Of a DNA stretch of 64,000 nt, positions 53,176 to 64,000 are shown piece after piece. The notes under the pieces are model-generated. The model did not search any database. It was not told the DNA's origin and worked only from the letters and a program-made list of their open reading frames with translations. The translations under genes were made by a program, and so were the position numbers. Numbering within the stretch: the stretch's first letter is position 1; each line of letters begins with the position of its first letter. The stretch comes from Dendrolimus kikuchii (taxonomy: Eukaryota; Arthropoda; Insecta; Lepidoptera; Lasiocampidae), in contig CM034415.1 in NCBI GenBank assembly GCA_019925095.2, positions 7,721,001 to 7,785,000 on the forward strand, written 5' to 3'.

Positions 53176-53710
53176 AAGCCTGATTAGTCATAAAAAAATT
53201 GTCTTAAGCTTGAAAGTCGTAAAAATTATGTCCCCTCCACTTTTGAACTGTGAAGTGGATAATTTTGACAAAATTCCCCGTGCAAGAGTTACTTTGAAAG
53301 CAGTAGAAATTGTATCCTTCGAATTTTGAACTGTGATATGGAATATTTTGAATCAGTTCTTGCTGCAAGGGGTAACTTTGAAATCGTAAAAATTGTGTAT
53401 TGTGTGATGTGGAAAATTTTGAAAAAAATCGCGGAGGTAGAATTTAAACAATACTTTCAATGTAAATAGATTACAACAATATCCGTTGAATAGTTTTTGA
53501 GACTAGGAGTATCTTCGATTACTTATATGCTGTTATCTTAAACGAAGAAATGCTAAGGGAAGACAATCGCCCAGTAGAAAACGTAATTCGTAACAAACTC
53601 TCCAATCGCAGATGGCACCACCAGTTTAGCTAACGAAAGCTTACCAAAACAACAATGGTTGTCGTTATGTTGGTGTAATTGTGTTATAGAATTTACGAGA
53701 TTAAAACTAG
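53176..53710. other. Intron sequence
   Basis: A stretch at 53210-53430 has a loose ~110-bp repeated wording (TTTTGAACTGTGAAGTGGA, TTTTGAACTGTGATATGGA, TGTGTGATGTGGAAAATTTT). No gene. Confidence 0.4.
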
Positions 53711-53860
53711 GTATCCGTGCAGAAACAATGCAGGAATACAATATCCTGCGTTAGGGCGGCCTGTAAGCGACAAAACACCCACAGCCAGATGGTAGGGTAT
53801 GTGCCCGTCTGGTACTACCCTTGGTCTAAAGTATGCCGCCATAACAACTGAGTTGTGTTA
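53711..53860 (+). repeat. SINE-like family A, 5' fragment
   Basis: TATCCGTGCAGAAACAATGC through CAGCCAGATGGTAGGGTATG to AACTGAGTTGTGT, with small deletions; lacks the 3' half. Confidence 0.65.
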
Positions 53861-55612
53861 CAAATTCACAGTTCATTCTCAACTCAAAGAGGCTCATAAT
53901 AACGTTTGTAATCCTTCAACACTGCTTTCAATTATATATAATATGACTTGCATGTTTGTGGTTTTGTAATTTTAATCCGTTGACTAGCAATATTATTAAT
54001 TTATGCTCCAAAAATGGCTGCTAACTAAGTACTTGACACTATTGAAATTTTTGACCTATAACGCTGGTTTTCGAACTGCATACAATAAGCACTTTACCGT
54101 TGACAACAAAATATTAATACTCGTAGAACAGTGGTTCCTAAACTGTTTTGATTAGAGACCACTCTGATTTTTTTGTTGTTAACGGAGACGACAGGCTTAA
54201 GAAAAATAAACCATCTCAATTTATAATTAAATTTTAATAAAATCTTTTAACATTACATTAAACTCAAAAGTTTTGGAAATTCAATATACGGAAGAAGACA
54301 AAATACTGGAAATGAGTATCGCCCTGTAAAAAAAAATAACTATGGAAATCTTTTCTGAATCTTTCAGGACCTCAGGACAATCTCTCGCTTTTTGACGCTT
54401 TATTATTTAAAACATATTTTTTTTTTTTTTGTATCAAATCAGTATAAAAATTGAAAGTTTTGAATAAGCTTCATTTCAATTTTATACTCATTTGGGCTAA
54501 AGAAAATATGTTTTCAATAATAAAACGTGAAAAAGCTAGAGGAAAATGATCCGTAGCGCCCATTCATAGTTTTTCATAGTTAAATATTTTTCTGGGTGAA
54601 TGTCATTTTTAGGAACCTTCTCACATGACTAAACTTAAAATTAACCTTCATTATCAGTACCATCAGAAAAGACATATTTTTTAGCAAGAAATTTAATTTG
54701 GTTTGCATCATTCATTTTTGAGTTTGCATTTAATGCAAATTCCTATGTGACTGCAAAGCTAAACGCATATCAATATTAACTCTCAATAGATTCCTGATAT
54801 TTGCTTCTAGTTACCAGCAAAGCTAAAAAGGAAAGTTGCGTAATCAAGCGGACAGCGTTTTATAAACCAAGTAATATAGGGCTGCTAATTAACTCTCTGC
54901 GCATTAGATTTAAAAAAAAACGAATTTTTGAATGTTTTCCGGAGCATAGTTTAATTCTTGCGGGCATCGTCGTTGGTCTATGGACCACTGGTTTGGAACC
55001 AATGTCATCATATATCTGCAGAAACCGCTTTAATACATAGTATGATATTATGATTGTTGCTGTGCATACGAAGTTGTAAAACATGTAAGGTTGAATGGTA
55101 CAGAGCGCGTAAAAGTCGCGAGTGCGGTGGACGAAAGTACCTAGCTCATATAATTAATAATAAGAGAATATAAACCTTATGTCATTAATCATTAGAACAA
55201 CGTTAATAATAATATTCTGTTTCACTAAAAAAATATGACGGTAGGTCGTTATAGCTGATGGATATTGATACAGGGTTCATAAATGTATTGAAGGGTTCGT
55301 TACTTGAAGAGATGTTGCTATTGATATATTTACATAGGTCATATCTTCTTATTCAGTCGTTATAATCGATTCGTCGTTGTTAATTATGTCAGTATAGCCG
55401 GTTTCTACAGTATCTGTAAAAATAAAAGTTTCTGGTATGGCGCTAAACTTAAGAAATTTTATATTCCACATAAAGGGTAACTATTAGAGTTAGGAAGAAT
55501 AAAATAGCTATCCAATGCTCCTAGCCGAAAGAAATCGAAACGTCTCGACTCGCTATGCACTCGAAGGCTAAATTGGATGAAGATTACTGAGATTGTGCTC
55601 TGTTTGTTGTAG
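53861..55612. other. Intron 4, distal part
   Basis: At 54129 CAGTGGTTCCTAAACTG looks like one hAT end without a partner. Otherwise AT-rich, with no exon-like segment. Confidence 0.4.
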
Positions 55613-56841
55613 GGTCCAACCCAGACGCGCCAAAACGCAGGAAAAGGAAAAAGAAATCTGACGAAAGCGCGACCCCAGAGCGTGTTGAGCACAGGGTAAA
55701 CTTAACAGCCATATTACAATATTCGAACGCTAGCCCATTCAGAGATAAAACGATAAGGGGTTTCTCTTGCCTTTACTGCGCGAAATCCTTCAAATCTATA
55801 TACGATTTACGTGAACACACCGCGCAACAGAACGAAAAAGACAAACTTAATTCAATCATCGACTATAAACTATCATATAATCCAATCAAAGTTGACATAA
55901 CTAATCTGAGATGTACAGTGTGTGACGTATCCATGAAGGACCTAAGCGAGCTTAAAGAGCATCTAATAAATGTACACCAGAAGACGATATACAAAAACAT
56001 AAAAGACATCATCCTTCCGTTCAGATTGGAAGACGGGCATAACTTCACATGTGTTATCTGTTCCGTAGTGCATATATCTTTTAAGAATCTGTACCATCAC
56101 ATGAGCAGCCATTACAGGAATTACTGCTGTAAGAAATGTGGGGCGGGTTATATCACAATAGCGGCATTAAGGAAGCATGGCAAAACCCACGCTCAAGGAA
56201 TCTTCCCTTGTGACTATTGTAGCAAGACTTACACGTCATTAACTAAGAAACGGAATCACGAAAAGGGAGTGCATACGGGTGGTTGGTTGCGGAACAAATG
56301 TCCTCACTGTCCCGAAATTTTCGTTAGCTACTACGACAGAAGCGAGCATTTAGTTAAAGTACACAACGAAACTCCAGTCATTTATCCTTGCAACGCCTGC
56401 AATAAGACTTATAAAAAGAAATTCGAACTGAACAGGCATATAAAGCATCACCATTTGCAGCAAAAGAGTTTTTTGTGCGACCAGTGTAATGCGAAGTTCT
56501 TTTCGAAGCGTGGTCTAGTTGATCACTTGTCGAGGCATAATGGCCGTGAGTTGTGCTCTTGCGATGTGTGCGGGAAAACGTTTTCACGCATGCGGACATT
56601 GAAAGAGCACATGAAGATACACGGAGACGATAAGAAATATCAATGTGAAGTTTGCAAGAAAACTTTTATGCAGAAATGTAGCCTAAAATCTCACGTTAGA
56701 TTGCACCAAGACGATCTTGATATATTCAAGGAGTTTGAAGATGTTAAGCACCTCATAGATAATAGGGAGATGACGTTGAAACAGATCGCGTCCGAGAGTA
56801 AAATGAAAGCTCACGTAAAGGATCACGACATTTTCGCGTAG
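55613..56841 (+). CDS. Zinc-finger terminal exon A of the plus-strand ZAD gene
   Basis: Acceptor CTGTTTGTTGTAG ends at 55612; stop TAG at 56839-56841; phase 1 entry. The 5' part encodes a basic patch (PKRRKRKKKSDES), then LQYSNASPF, then about ten C2H2 fingers; the first (FSCLYC) has an irregular second half and the last is YQCEVCKKTFMQKCSLKSHV. Joined to the four upstream exons it gives exactly 574 codons including stop (573 aa). Its fingers match those of the minus-strand terminal exon one for one. The frame is open from the acceptor, well upstream of the first in-frame ATG at 55918. Expected function: nuclear DNA-binding module of a ZAD factor. A candidate AATAAA lies at 57833-57838. Confidence 0.9.
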
Positions 56842-58246
56842 TTTAGAATATGGTCTAAAATAATAGATATATTGTTTATATTTTTCACAGAGTTTTCTTG
56901 TATTTACTGAACAGGTTGTAATTTTGAATAGGTTGTAATTTTTGGAGACGGTTTGATTTTGCGATTGACAATATGAATTCTATATTAGTGGCAGACCATG
57001 ATGAAAAAAGACTGCAAGTTCTTTATTCTCTGAGCCAGAATAGGTTTTTTTAATGACTTATAAAACTATCGAATATTTCTACAATTAATGATATAACTTT
57101 ATTTATACACTGATTGAAATATACAATGTTTTCTATATTGTGTTTGTTTATACTATTTTAATACAAATTACGAACGAATATGTTTGTCGTTGAATGATTC
57201 TTTTATTCAATTTTAATCCTGGAAAATTGATTACAAAAATATTAATTTCAAAAATGTTCAATGTTTTCTGGCATGTCCTGTTAGAGGCAAAAATATGTGT
57301 GCATGCTTCTTTAAAGACGTGCATATTTCTATAAATCCATGTTCTCATAAATATGTAACCATTGCTGAATTTAGGTCAACAATGGATTAGCTACACCATT
57401 GTTGCCCCGCAATTAATTGGCATCCTGTCAATTTGTCAAGACAATTGAGACATCTTCATTTTTTTATTTTATTTTGTAGCCATCCAATAATAAGGCAATA
57501 TAATATAATATTAATAACAATTTATTATTTCCTATTGCCCGGGAGCAATTTATTTCATATCATTATCCCTAACATATGCCTAAAATGCTCAGCATGGGAA
57601 TTCATAATAGGTATTTGTCTGTCAATATTATTATATTTTATGAGCATACATATTTCTGCCTTTCATTGTCCCCTGAGAGTATAACTTAAAAATGTATATT
57701 TTTACAAACATAATGTATTTATTTATCTCTTCAAAGTGATATAACACACCTTCTCATCAGATTGTTATTTTGTATAGAAATTGTGATAAGATATTTTTAA
57801 ATACGCACCACAGATTTAGAACATTTGTGTGGAATAAATTATATTATATTTGAACTGTTTGTTATTTCATTTTTAACTAATCCAACAGAGGATCTAGAAA
57901 GCGAACGGTTTCGCAGATACGTATGACGAATGTGACAAGTATCAAAATAAAATAGAACTCTAATGCTGTTTGCTTCAATTATTCGGAAGCTTGGTTTAAC
58001 GATTAAATAAATATAGGTGAATTTAGGTTATTGGAGAAAATGTCTACACGGATGCGTATTCAAGAAACTTTATTTATTTGGTGTTACCACTCTTACAAAT
58101 ACAATTTGCGTGGCCCCTTTTGATGTTGCCATTTAAATAATGGTTTTATGCCATCTCGCGACACCTTGTCGTAGACAAATCTTAAAACTCCTAGTATGAC
58201 ACGTACCAATTTTGCTAGTCTCAAAAGGTTTAAGGCTGCTTTAGAC
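56842..58246. other. 3' UTR of cassette A and spacer to cassette C
   Basis: AATAAA at 57833. 57386-57495 is the repeat shared with 9.4 kb. No ZAD or linker exon was found. Confidence 0.45.
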
Positions 58247-58641
58247 CAGGGATTCCCAAACTATTTTGGACAAGAGACCTCTTTTCCAAAATGAACTGAT
58301 ACCTCAGACCCTCATACCCAAATTACTTTAAAAATCTTTGCGGTTGATTAAGTGGGTAAACTTGACGTCATTTTCTCATCAAAATTTAACAAAATACATA
58401 GCCATCAAATTCAGTAAATATCAAGTGTAATTAATAATTATTAATAGAAAATATTTAAGTAATTTAAAAAAAACATTTGTGCACGTAATATATACAGTAT
58501 TTTGAAATAAGAAATTGTGTTAATTAATATGGGTCGATTTTTAGACCTCATCGACCCCCAAAATCAGTTTTCGTTTTTTCGACCCCTGGGAAACCGATTT
58601 CGACCTTAGAGGGTCGATATCGATCACTTTGGGACACTCTG
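58247..58641. mobile_element. hAT-type MITE between cassettes A and C
   Basis: Ends CAGGGATTCCCAAACT and (reverse complement) CAGAGTGTCCCAAAGTG. The flanking 8-mers CTTTAGAC (58239-58246) and CTTTAACC (58642-58649) agree at 6 of 8 positions. Non-coding. Related to 51875-52244 by its termini. Confidence 0.7.
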
Positions 58642-58649
58642 CTTTAACC

Positions 58650-59865
58650 CCGGACAGAAATTTTAAAATTGACATTTTCCAATAAACCCCAAGTTTAAAA
58701 TTTTTCGTGTTTCCGTCTCCAGTTATTTTTTAATCGTAATATAAATGTTTTTGATCAATGACCTCATCAAAGCTATTATGTTGTTGTTGTTAGGCATGTT
58801 AGTGGCATGGTAATTTTAAAAACTGAATTACACGGTTCAATCAACTTTAATAAAAAATGGCGACGACATTTAATAACATCGAAAGAATCAATTTTATGTT
58901 TACATGAATCACTTTGGTTGCTTCATTCAAATTGAAAGACAGAGGTGAACTTTGTAATATCAGGTCTAGATAATTGGTTATTCTGAGCTTTAACTAGATT
59001 TAAATAAAAGATTGACAATTTTGACAAACGATTTTTTTTTTGAAGTATTAATATTAACACAGACAAAATAATTCTTCTTTATATCTTAAATGCGTGGTTG
59101 CCCAGGTTGCCCTAAATGAAGGTCATATAAATGTTGTTTTTTTTTTTAAATAAAAATTAAGCATCTTCTAATTAACTAAATAGAAATGATGAGTAACGTT
59201 ATACTTTGAAATGGTTTTCCCAGTTAAGATTAGATTGGAAGAAGATTAGGACAGTCCCAGTTATGATTAGGAATTATAGAAAGCTGCCTTTGTACTCTTC
59301 TATTGCGTGCCGTCGTTGATAGGACGTTCAACTCATTTCCTCAACTCGCTTCGCTAGTCACACCGCAAAGGTTCGCAAGAATGTAATCTCTTTCGTAACT
59401 TGATATTTAGATTGACTTTCTGCATGCGGTTTTTTACCGCTTGTGCTATGGACTTATTTAATAAATATCTCATGAGGTCCTTTCAAAATCGACAGCGTTT
59501 TGGTATTTTTTACTGTTGCCAATATCCATTGACGACGAGAACCATTCTCTATCAGATGATCATTCTACTTGTCTCCTGTATTCCAACTACAAAATACTTT
59601 AAAATAATAATCACGATGATCATGGCGTGTCAGCTGATGATTATTAAAAAATATTCGTATTAAAATAATGTGTCGCAGAGTGCGAAATGTTTTAATACAC
59701 TTAAATTACGTAATTAAACATATTTTTATATTATGTAACGCCTGGCTCTTGCCGGGTTGCGTTTCTCTGCGCTTTGCCACGTATACACGTAGATTTTGAC
59801 TGTCGTAATGTGTTTTAGAATAGAAGACTGAATCCCGCGTGTGAAACACTGTTTTTCTTTTATAG
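58650..59865. other. Spacer between cassettes A and C
   Basis: 59510-59580 may be a very old family A fragment (GTTGCCAATATCCATTGACG). No ZAD or linker exon found. Confidence 0.45.
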
Positions 59866-60953
59866 GCGACGCGGTGTCAAGAAAAAAGCTACGAAAACGC
59901 ATAAAAGATGACCCCGAAGATAATATAGCGTTAAGCAAAATTTTCAAACAGAAACACATACCAGAAATGAAGAAGCAATGGCATAATTTAACCACTCTGT
60001 TAAAGTATTCAAACGCGACGCCTTTCAAAGATAGAAATGACGCGGGGTACATTTGCGCTTATTGCTTTAAGACATACCCTGATCCGGGTGTTCTAAGGAG
60101 TCATACAGAAAATGACCACGTAAGAGAAAAGCCGACATATAAAGCAGGGTCAGCTATGGCCAGTTTCGTAGCGTATCTAGACATTGTAGATCTAAAATGC
60201 ACAGTGTGCGATCAACCTCAAGAGAGCTTGAAGGAACTGACGCAGCACTTGGTCTCGCGCCACGAGAAGAAATACTTCCTAGATGTCACTGACTACTTTC
60301 AACCATTCAAACTAACGAACGAGCAGCAAATCAACTGTTGTCTCTGCGATGAAGTATTTCACAACATGAAGTTGTTGATGCAACATATGAATATTCACTA
60401 TAGAAATTTCATCTGTACCATATGCGGCGCCGGATTTGTCAATAGCTTCCGATTGAACAGACACGAAACTACACACGGTAAGAAGAAATCGAGTTTTCCC
60501 TGTCGGTATTGCGGGCAAGTGTTCGCAGCGGAATCAAAGAAGAAGGCTCACGTTAATATAGAACATAAAGGCATCGCTGGAGATAGTGTTTGTCAAATAT
60601 GTAAAGCGAGGTTTAAGAATTACTACCAGAAAACTAGACACATGATACAAGTGCACAACGCTGAGGGTATAAAGTGTGATATGTGTGAGAAGCGGTTTAA
60701 TCTGAAGTCAAATTTGGTTCTGCATATGCGGAGTGTCCATTTGAAGGAGCGGCCATATGAGTGTTCCGTGTGCAGCATGGGCTTCTTCATCAAGAAGCAT
60801 ATGATGGGTCATTATATGGCGACTCACACTAATGAGAGGAAGTTTAAGTGCGAAGTGTGTGGCAAAGCGTATGCGACGCAGAACAGTAAACGAAAGCATA
60901 TGAAGAAGAATCATGGTATATCTAAGTCGATGGTATTGCCTATTCTGAAATGA
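59866..60953 (+). CDS. Zinc-finger terminal exon C of the plus-strand ZAD gene
   Basis: Acceptor TGTTTTTCTTTTATAG ends at 59865; stop TGA at 60951-60953; phase 1 entry. Starts with a basic patch (AVSRKKLRKRIKDD), then a helix and LLKYSNATPF, then nine C2H2 fingers from YICAYC to FKCEVC. Joined to the four upstream exons it gives exactly 527 codons including stop (526 aa). Fingers 1-9 align in order with exons A and D and the minus-strand exon, so the set arose by duplication of whole cassettes. The ATG at 59841 is upstream of the acceptor and is not the start. AATAAA at 61029. It could instead belong to a separate gene whose 5' exons were missed. Confidence 0.88.
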
Positions 60954-61504
60954 TCTCTAAATTAGACACAGTGTGTTGCTTATTTATTACACGTATTTAT
61001 GAATTTACTTGTTTTATTATGATTATTTAATAAATAAAACATACCAAAATTAATATTCAATTAAAGAAATAACCGAATGCATCGTTGAGAAATAAATGTT
61101 TGAAAATAAATCTATATCGGTCAGAAATAAACTAATGAGGTGTCTTTGGGACACCTGTTTGGAACGAAGTTCTCCTAAAATGTTAAAAATTCTCAAAAAG
61201 TGAGTGAGTGATAAGCATCGAAAACCATCGAAATTTTATCAAAAAACTATGTATAGAAATACATAAACAAACAAATAGTATGAAAAACAGCGTATATTAC
61301 ACTAGTTGATATTATTTTAGATTTTATTTCATTGCATTAAAGTTGAAATTGTATAATAAAACAAGAAGTGTCGGAAAATAGTTTTATTACACTTTTTTCG
61401 GTTTCTCTCCCATCCACTCAGAGCGTGTAACGCGCGATAAGGAACTTCGTGTCAAAAGTACTAACAAAAATTAACATTAACATTTAAACAAACATTACTA
61501 CACA
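60954..61504. other. 3' UTR of cassette C and spacer
   Basis: Overlapping AATAAA motifs at 61029-61038. No other feature seen. Confidence 0.45.
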
Positions 61505-61665
61505 AAATTATTTTTTATTGCACAACTGGCAAACACACAGGTGGTCCACATAATGGAAAGTGGTTAGCGTCACAATGAGACGTTTGCAACACTGGGGGAT
61601 GGGGGGAGGGCGGCAACGCGTTGCCATTCTTTAGAATGGGATATGTGCCATAGCAGGAGGGAGAA
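61505..61665 (-). repeat. SINE-like family A fragment, minus strand
   Basis: TTTTTTATTGCACAACTGGC, GGTGGTCCACATAATGGAAA and GACGTTTGCAACACTG match the inverse 3' half of family A, with the same continuation as at 47.3 kb. Confidence 0.55.
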
Positions 61666-62431
61666 GTGGTGTTGGAAATACTGATTTGTAACATTTATTC
61701 TTTTGTATTTGTAGTATATTTTTACACGAGAGGTGAAAGTGACCTATTTAGGCACGATATGGTTTAGCGTACGAGCGTAGCAAAGGCGCTAATAATTCGA
61801 GTGCCTAAATAGGCCTTTCATCCGAGGTTAACACTCTGCTTTTCATTTCGAACATGAGGAAAGTATATAAAAACTGATTACTTAAAAAAGAACTCCATGT
61901 TTAAATCTGGTGAAACGTCATCACGCACGTCACATATGAAACGTCATGTAATTTTCTTTCTGTGGCATTCTTTCAGGCAGAATTTTTTTGGTCACTGTTG
62001 ATAGTAAATATTTAGCTGAAATTGATGTAAATTAAATAAAAATTTAGTGAAAAGTAATTTACACGTATAAAATGATGTTACAAAATTATTGATATTTTTT
62101 TATTACAAATTTTGCCGCGATTTAACAATGCGTGTAAAAGATGTAGGGACATGAATCGCATGTATTATCATAGTTTTCTATATTTTTTTGACAGCAGGAA
62201 GAATCGTTTCCCAGGGATAAGGCAACTCTAAGCGTACTTTCAGAATATGAGAAATGATAAATATTTTTCATAGTGTCATCGCAACCATTGTTACAAAAAA
62301 CTCTTAATTAAACACGTACAAAGACGACTATATTTTATTTTCAACACGTTATCAGTACGAGTCTCTAATATTTAGCTTGGCTAATGTTGAAAATGTGTTA
62401 GATATTTATTTTGTCGAAATAAGTAAAATAG
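61666..62431. other. Spacer between cassettes C and D
   Basis: AT-rich; no exon-like segment recognised. Confidence 0.4.
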
Positions 62432-62578
62432 CCTTAAGAACAGACGAGCGTGCATGACAAGAGTTATGAATGTCAAAGAAGCAAGTGAGGTGTATAAGAA
62501 TGGGCCTAAATGGCGCTCTGTTGTTCGTGCCTACCCCGCAAGGGAACTGGCGTGAAGTTATGTATGTATGTATGTAAG
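62432..62578 (+). pseudogene. RTE-type LINE ORF 3' end with (TATG)n tail
   Basis: Encodes LKNRRACMTRVMNVKEASEV to PARELA and stop, then GAAGTTATGTATGTATGTATG. Severely 5'-truncated copy of the family at 5.0-5.3 kb. Confidence 0.8.
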
Positions 62579-63022
62579 TAAAATTAGTGTATAACAATGC
62601 AGGCTTGCTTCCTCGAGTCTGCCTCTCACTGTGAAATTATGTAGCAGAGAAGACTATTTTTTATTTTCAATAAGTGAGCCACATAGGAACTCACTTATCG
62701 TACGAAATACGATAGTCCAAAGATAACCATTTTATGTCGAATTCATGTAAGAGCGTAATGTCACATTGATTGGGCCAACCCAGCGAACTATATATAATAA
62801 ATCTAATGATTCAGTATGGCTCTAACACATCGAATTAATTTAATGAATTAAACTATTTCTTTTTAAGTTTTCATTTTATAGTTAAAAGTTACTTAATTAA
62901 TTGACATGTACTGCTGGGTATTAACTCCTTAGAAATTTCAACATAAAGAATATTTTTTTAAATACAAATTGATTTAAGATTTTTCATCAAAACAATGTTT
63001 TAATAGTGAATTTTCTTTGTAG
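62579..63022. other. Spacer upstream of cassette D
   Basis: AT-rich; no exon-like segment recognised. Confidence 0.4.
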
Positions 63023-64000
63023 GTATACCCAGCGGTACAGCTAAGCTTAAACTAAAACCACATGGAGTGAGTACTTCGAAAATTGAAGCAGAAAAGATAT
63101 GTAGTAAAGATTGGAGCGTCCGAATTAAGAGAAATAATAAAATTGAAACTGATAAAGTTAAAACCACTAATTCGGTCAAACGTAACAAATATATAGACCT
63201 CTCTGATATGGTACCTTGTAATGAAGATATTGATAAGCTCCAGCATAACGTTAAAATGCTTTTACTATACACAAATGCTACCCCGATACGGTGTTATTAT
63301 GCTAACTTTGGATACGCCTGTTGCTACTGCCCAAAGCGATATCGAAAACCAGCGGCACTTAAAACACATACATTCGAAGAACACGATAGACAAGCTATGT
63401 TGAAGAAGAATCCGGGCAGGCCGTTTTCGGTACGCGATTTTATCGCAAAGCTAGACATTACTGCTTTAACTTGTCTCATATGCTGTGAACCTTTAGACAA
63501 ACTAGAAACAGCTATAGATCATATTAAAAATGAACACGATAAAAAGATATATACTGATATCAAAAATCAAATTCTACCCTTCAAATTTGAAGAAGATCGA
63601 CTCAAATGTGTTGTATGTTTTGAATTCTTTAGCACATTCAAAGCTTTACATGTACACATGAACATGCATTATAACAATTTCCAATGTCCGAAGTGCGAAT
63701 TGGCTTTTGTCAATTTCAAGACATTAAGAATTCACTACCTTTCTCATAAACAAGGCGATTTCGCTTGTGGTCAGTGTTTTAAAATTTTCGACACACTCGA
63801 CAAGAAGCTTAGACATGAAAAGGCAGTGCACGTACTCGGGCATAAAATGAGCAAATGTCCACATTGTGATGCGAGATTTGCTAACTATCATAAGAAAATT
63901 GATCATATGGTCGAAGTGCATGGAGCTGAACATATGTCCATTAAATGTAATGCATGTGAGGAGACATTCCGTCATCAAAGATCACTAAAGGTGCACATAA
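63023..64000 (+). CDS. Zinc-finger terminal exon D of the plus-strand ZAD gene (runs off the window)
   Basis: Acceptor ATTTTCTTTGTAG ends at 63022; phase 1 entry; open to the window edge (325 codons). Encodes IPSGTAKLKLKPHG, a longer lysine-rich N-terminal region than A or C, then MLLLYTNATPIRC. At least seven C2H2 fingers follow: YACCYC, LTCLIC, LKCVVC, FQCPKC, FACGQC, SKCPHC and IKCNAC, the last cut by the window. The first six follow the same order and linker lengths as fingers 1-6 of A and C, including the KIYTDIKNQILPFKFEED-type spacer before finger 3. More divergent than A or C, so probably the oldest of the set or under different selection. Confidence 0.85.

Noticed and set aside
54129..55000. 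hAT element starting CAGTGGTTCCTAAACTG
   Set aside because: No matching inverted end and no 8-bp duplication; CACTGGTTTGGAACC near 54986 is in the same, not inverse, orientation.
59400..59663. 87-codon open frame upstream of cassette C
   Set aside because: Considered as an extra 5' exon, but it has no ZAD-type cysteines or linker-like acidity and overlaps a probable old repeat.

Overview
The window reads as nuclear DNA of an insect, most likely a moth or butterfly. The grounds are split-exon ZAD/C2H2 zinc-finger genes, a Ty3/gypsy element with ~90-bp LTRs like the Bombyx mag lineage, Lepidoptera-style tRNA-derived SINEs, RTE/R1/BEL/Tc1 elements and many hAT-type MITEs. Host coding sequence is a small fraction; most of the rest is mobile DNA, its relics, or unrecognised AT-rich spacer. 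No rRNA, true tRNA gene or CRISPR array was seen.

The host content is two ZAD/C2H2 zinc-finger transcription units arranged head to head around a ~1.25 kb gap (23631-24880). The plus-strand unit has ZAD half 1 (24881-25018), ZAD half 2 (40667-40805), an acidic linker exon (46094-46186), a basic NLS-like exon (47542-47664), then three successive large zinc-finger exons: A (55613-56841, about 10 fingers), C (59866-60953, 9 fingers) and D (63023 to beyond the window, at least 7 fingers). All three terminal exons start with an acceptor in the same phase (phase 1) and with the same basic-patch + YSNA/TNATP + fingers layout. No further ZAD or linker exon was found between them. The four upstream exons join A or C in frame with no remainder (573 aa and 526 aa). 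The simplest reading is one DNA-site-neutral ZAD front end spliced alternatively to several DNA-binding back ends.

The minus-strand unit mirrors this: ZAD half 1 (23502-23630), acidic exon (17179-17250), acidic/basic exon (14092-14256) and a 10-finger terminal exon (12041-13224), all phase-compatible. Its ZAD half 2 exon, which the reading frame requires, could not be found. A young 4.4-kb mag-like gypsy element sits in the intron where it should be.

Layout: 1-12 kb, intergenic, mainly hAT-type MITEs, RTE 3' ends and SINE-like repeats; 12-24 kb, minus-strand gene with a tandem-expanded repeat (15.6-16.5 kb) and the gypsy element (18.2-22.6 kb); 24.9-40.7 kb, the huge first intron of the plus gene, carrying a BEL/Pao element (26.1-33.3 kb), a Tc1 element with an intact DD34E transposase inserted in a TA microsatellite (35.2-36.8 kb) and a 5'-truncated R1-clade LINE (37.9-39.9 kb); 40.7-55.6 kb, small plus-gene exons among repeats; 55.6-64 kb, the zinc-finger cassettes. 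All calls come from reading the sequence and the six-frame translations; no database search was run.
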